Positions 61,650 to 64,000 of a stretch of DNA of 64,000 nucleotides are shown piece by piece (the first letter of the stretch is position 1; each line of letters opens with the position of its first letter). Source of the stretch: Aequorivita aquimaris (GTDB lineage Bacteria; Bacteroidota; Bacteroidia; Flavobacteriales; Flavobacteriaceae). The translations under genes were made by a program, and so were the position numbers. Location of the stretch: assembly GCF_001573155.1 (NCBI RefSeq), contig NZ_JRWG01000004.1:124001-188000 (forward strand). Reading direction: 5' to 3'. The notes under the pieces were generated by a model that saw only the letters and a program-made list of their open reading frames with translations, was not told the DNA's origin and searched no databases.

Positions 61650-62474
61650 ATGAAACAATACCACGACCTTCTAAAGCACGTAATGGAAAATGGCAGCGTA
61701 AAACAAGACCGCACCGGCACCGGCACCAAGAGCGTTTTTGGCTACCAAATGCGGTTTGATTTAAGTGAAGGCTTCCCCATGGTCACCACTAAGAAACTAC
61801 ACCTGAAATCAATTATTTATGAACTCTTGTGGTTTTTGAATGGCGATACAAATGTGAAATATCTTCAAGAAAACGGGGTACGCATCTGGAACGAATGGGC
61901 CGATGAAAATGGCGACCTTGGCCCCGTTTACGGCCACCAATGGCGAAATTGGAACAGCGAGGAAATCGATCAGATTTCAGAAATAATAAAAACCCTAAAA
62001 ACCAATCCGGACAGCCGCCGAATGCTGGTTAGCGCTTGGAATCCCAGCGTATTGCCCGATACCTCAAAACCATTTGCCGAAAACGTGGCCAATGGCAAAG
62101 CGGCACTTCCACCCTGCCATGCCTTTTTCCAATTTTATGTTGCCGACGGAAAATTATCTTGCCAACTCTACCAGCGCAGTGCTGATATCTTTCTGGGCGT
62201 GCCTTTTAATATTGCTTCCTATGCCCTGTTGACGATGATGATGGCGCAGGTTTGTGGCTACCAAGCCGGTGATTTTGTCCACACCTTTGGCGATGCCCAT
62301 ATTTACAGCAACCATTTTGAACAGGTGGAACTCCAGCTATCGCGCCAGCCCCGCCCGTTGCCAAAAATGTTGCTCAATCCAGAAGTAAAAGATATATTTG
62401 GCTTCACTTTTGATGACTTTACGCTTGTGGACTACAATCCGCATCCGCACATAAAAGGCGCTGTTGCCATTTAA
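61650..62474 (+). CDS. thyA: Thymidylate synthase
   Basis: 274 aa; dUMP to dTMP with methylenetetrahydrofolate. Motifs: [19 protein letters not shown], the catalytic Cys in [12 protein letters not shown] (about 156), and the folate/dUMP region [20 protein letters not shown] and [20 protein letters not shown]. Start ATG follows an AT-rich leader. Downstream are two TonB-C proteins. Confidence 0.97.
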   Translation: MKQYHDLLKHVMENGSVKQDRTGTGTKSVFGYQMRFDLSEGFPMVTTKKLHLKSIIYELLWFLNGDTNVKYLQENGVRIWNEWADENGDLGPVYGHQWRNWNSEEIDQISEIIKTLKTNPDSRRMLVSAWNPSVLPDTSKPFAENVANGKAALPPCHAFFQFYVADGKLSCQLYQRSADIFLGVPFNIASYALLTMMMAQVCGYQAGDFVHTFGDAHIYSNHFEQVELQLSRQPRPLPKMLLNPEVKDIFGFTFDDFTLVDYNPHPHIKGAVAI

Positions 62475-62494
62475 ACTAAACTTAATTCCTCAAA

Positions 62495-62929
62495 ATGAAA
62501 AACCTATTTATTGCCTTCTGCATACTTTTCTCAACTTCAGTTTTCGCCCAACAAGAATGGGGCGACGTTCAAAAAAATAAGGTAACCCTTATGGAGATTG
62601 CCCCTATCTGGCCCGGATGTGAAAAGGGAAGTGCGGCTGAACGCGACAATTGTTTCAACAATAAACTGGCTACCCACATTGCCCAAAATTTTAAATATCC
62701 GCCGGAAGCCTACAAGAAAAATGAGCAGGGAAGAGTAATTGTAGAGTTCATTATCAATGAACAAGGATTGGTTGAGGTAAAAAATGTTACCGGAGGCACC
62801 AAAGAATTGCAGGAAGAAGCCAAACGAAATATTATGGCAATCCCGAAAATGGCAAAACCCGGAATGATGGGAGGCAAACCGCGGCCCATAAAATTTACGG
62901 TTCCTTTTACCTTTAAAACCGGGAAATAA
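62495..62929 (+). CDS. Small periplasmic TonB-C-domain protein
   Basis: 144 aa. Signal peptide ending at VFAQ. The mature domain has APIWPGCEKGSAAERDNCFNNKLATHIAQNF, YPPEAYKKNEQGRVIVEFIINEQGLVEVKNVTGGTKELQEEA and a final strand GKPRPIKFTVPFTFKTG. This is a Bacteroidota 'energy transducer TonB' domain with two conserved Cys but without the cytoplasmic and membrane N-terminal part, so it probably does not transduce energy itself. It is followed after one base by a paralogue. Confidence 0.85.
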   Translation: MKNLFIAFCILFSTSVFAQQEWGDVQKNKVTLMEIAPIWPGCEKGSAAERDNCFNNKLATHIAQNFKYPPEAYKKNEQGRVIVEFIINEQGLVEVKNVTGGTKELQEEAKRNIMAIPKMAKPGMMGGKPRPIKFTVPFTFKTGK

Positions 62930-62930
62930 G

Positions 62931-63434
62931 ATGCTGAAAAAAATAGTTTTTTCTCTAGTTTTAATGTTCATTTCTTCTTTTTTATCCGCGCAGGAAGAAA
63001 CGGTAACCGAAGTTTCAAAATCTGAAATGACTAAGGCCGATGTACCTTATGCCGTGATTGAAAATGTTCCTGTATATCCAGGATGTGAAGGCAACGGCAA
63101 CCAGGAATTGAAACAATGCATGTCCACCAAAATTTCCGAATTTGTGAACCTTCATTTCAATATGAAGAAAGTTGAGGCCTTAAATTTACCTCCCAAGATT
63201 TATAGAACTTCGGTTCAATTCAAAATAAATAAAGAAGGCAAGGTGGTTGACGTTCGCGCCCGTGCAGAACATCCCGAGATTGAGAATGAAGCCGTTCGCG
63301 TTGTGAGCAACCTTCCCCAAATGCAACCGGGAAAACAAAGAGGAGAAGCAGTGGGCGTGCTGTATTCACTTCCTATAATTTTTAAAGTTGAACCTCCTAA
63401 AAGGGAAGATAAAAAGAGGAAAACAAAGAATTGA
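62931..63434 (+). CDS. Small periplasmic TonB-C-domain protein, paralogue of the preceding gene
   Basis: 167 aa. Signal peptide ending at FLSAQ. The mature domain has ENVPVYPGCEGNGNQELKQCMSTKISEFVNLHFN, then VQFKINKEGKVVDVRARAEHPEIENEAVRVVSNLPQMQPGKQRGEAVGVLYSLPIIF. The C-terminal tail is very basic (PPKREDKKRKTKN). The TAA of the upstream gene is followed by G and then this ATG, implying translational coupling. Role unknown. Confidence 0.83.
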   Translation: MLKKIVFSLVLMFISSFLSAQEETVTEVSKSEMTKADVPYAVIENVPVYPGCEGNGNQELKQCMSTKISEFVNLHFNMKKVEALNLPPKIYRTSVQFKINKEGKVVDVRARAEHPEIENEAVRVVSNLPQMQPGKQRGEAVGVLYSLPIIFKVEPPKREDKKRKTKN

Positions 63435-63500
63435 AAAAGCTAGTTTAACAACTGTTTAACGTAGGTTGAATAGTCTTCAACAATTTTAATATTTATATTT

Positions 63501-63534
63501 AAAGTGTCGTCAAAAAAATTGCGACACTTTTTTT
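63501..63534 (+). terminator. Terminator hairpin touching the egtB start codon
   Basis: AAAGTGTCG (63501-63509) and CGACACTTT (63522-63530) form a perfect 9-bp stem around a 12-base loop. The T-run extends to 63534 and the following base begins the ATG of the next gene. Confidence 0.85.
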
Positions 63535-64000
63535 ATGATTGCTACAGATACACTGGTTTCGTTCTTTCTCGAAACCCGCCAACATACAGAAGATATTTGC
63601 AAACCGCTGGAAATTGAGGATTACGTGGTACAGCCCATTGTGGACGTTTCTCCTCCCAAATGGCATTTGGGCCATACCTCCTGGTTTTTCGAAGAGTTTA
63701 TTCTGAAACCGCACAAACCAAATTACAAGCTCTTTCACGAAGATTTCGCCTTTGTTTTCAACAGTTATTATGAAAATGTGGGCAAACGCGTAATCAGAAA
63801 TGACCGCGGCAACCTCTCGCGGCCCGGCGTGGCAAAGGTTTACGATTACAGGCATTATGTCACCAATGAAATGAAGGATTTTCTTTCAGGGGAAATTTCC
63901 GCAGAGATTGAGAAAATTCTTTTAATAGGAATCCATCACGAAAAACAGCATCAGGAACTGCTTATTACAGATATAAAATACATTCTGGGAAATAACCCGT
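63535..64000 (+). CDS. EgtB-like sulfoxide synthase/DinB domain protein (N-terminal part, runs off the window)
   Basis: 155 residues present. It begins MIATDTLVSFFLETRQHTED, then a DinB-like domain with KWHLGHTSWFFEEF (His at 47) and GIHHEKQHQELL (His at 135 and 139), the iron-binding pattern of EgtB and related non-heme iron enzymes. EgtB joins cysteine derivatives to trimethylhistidine in ergothioneine synthesis; related ovothiol and selfoneine enzymes share the fold, and the C-terminal FGE-like domain lies outside the window. Its start codon directly follows the T-run of a terminator. Confidence 0.85.
   Translation, partial: MIATDTLVSFFLETRQHTEDICKPLEIEDYVVQPIVDVSPPKWHLGHTSWFFEEFILKPHKPNYKLFHEDFAFVFNSYYENVGKRVIRNDRGNLSRPGVAKVYDYRHYVTNEMKDFLSGEISAEIEKILLIGIHHEKQHQELLITDIKYILGNNP

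Noticed and set aside
1-64000. CRISPR arrays, transposases, integrases, plasmid or phage origins
   Set aside because: No regularly spaced direct repeats with spacers, no DDE or tyrosine/serine recombinase motif and no capsid or terminase gene were found; the FG-GAP repeat gene is a protein repeat.

Overview
The window comes from a member of the Bacteroidota, almost certainly the family Flavobacteriaceae and plausibly Aequorivita or a close relative. The evidence is the type IX secretion/gliding trio porV-porU-gldJ, cargo proteins with C-terminal 'YPNP' sorting domains, Bacteroidota-type promoters (TTTG, then TAnnTTTG, without clear Shine-Dalgarno sequences), a Porin_10 outer-membrane protein, a hybrid one-protein two-component regulator and LysRS with a C-terminal extension. 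The DNA is moderately AT-rich. I see no rRNA genes, transposases, integrases, CRISPR arrays or capsid genes.

Layout. 1-1.9 kb: pyruvate dehydrogenase E1-alpha and the N-terminal half of E2; E1-beta lies far away at 55.6-56.6 kb. 1.9-9.4 kb: cytidine deaminase, then porV and porU, with gldJ divergent. 9.4-14.4 kb: murF, two orphan phage/contractile-injection tail-tube proteins, two tRNA-Val genes flanking a YitT protein (one with a degenerate copy of its 3' end beside it), and folC with an unusual start. 14.4-19.1 kb: a probable operon of amino-acid dehydrogenase, NhaD antiporter, ExbB, ExbD and a TonB/TolA-like protein. 19.2-26.8 kb: anmK, acyl-CoA dehydrogenase, a 14-repeat FG-GAP cargo protein, a porin and rnhB. 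26.9-34.4 kb: a large unknown lipoprotein, the hybrid regulator, and a run of small secreted proteins including an orphan sorting-domain peptide. 34.4-45.8 kb: lipB, a reprolysin-like metalloprotease, lipoproteins, a YqaE protein, lysS, two small LTxxQ-like periplasmic proteins, hemL, a glucosaminidase and a PLP-dependent deaminase/desulfhydrase. 46-51.8 kb: three tandem secreted paralogues and a choice-of-anchor-B cargo protein, probably one operon. 52-56.6 kb: an unknown 250-aa protein, a DUF5686 outer-membrane protein and pdhB. 56.8-64 kb: etfBA, a bifunctional nuclease, a nucleoside transporter with an extra periplasmic domain, thyA, two TonB-C proteins and the start of an EgtB-like gene.

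Connections. LipB makes the octanoyl group for the lipoyl domains of the E2 encoded here, and the two separated PDH loci carry near-identical promoter cores. PorU/PorV process and attach the sorting-domain cargo proteins encoded in the same window. Acyl-CoA dehydrogenase passes electrons to EtfAB. Most of the window is core genome. The parts most worth a second look are the orphan tail-tube pair beside the tRNA-Val fragment, the orphan sorting-domain peptide, the triplicated secreted proteins, the terminator touching the egtB start, the folC start and several structured intergenic elements.
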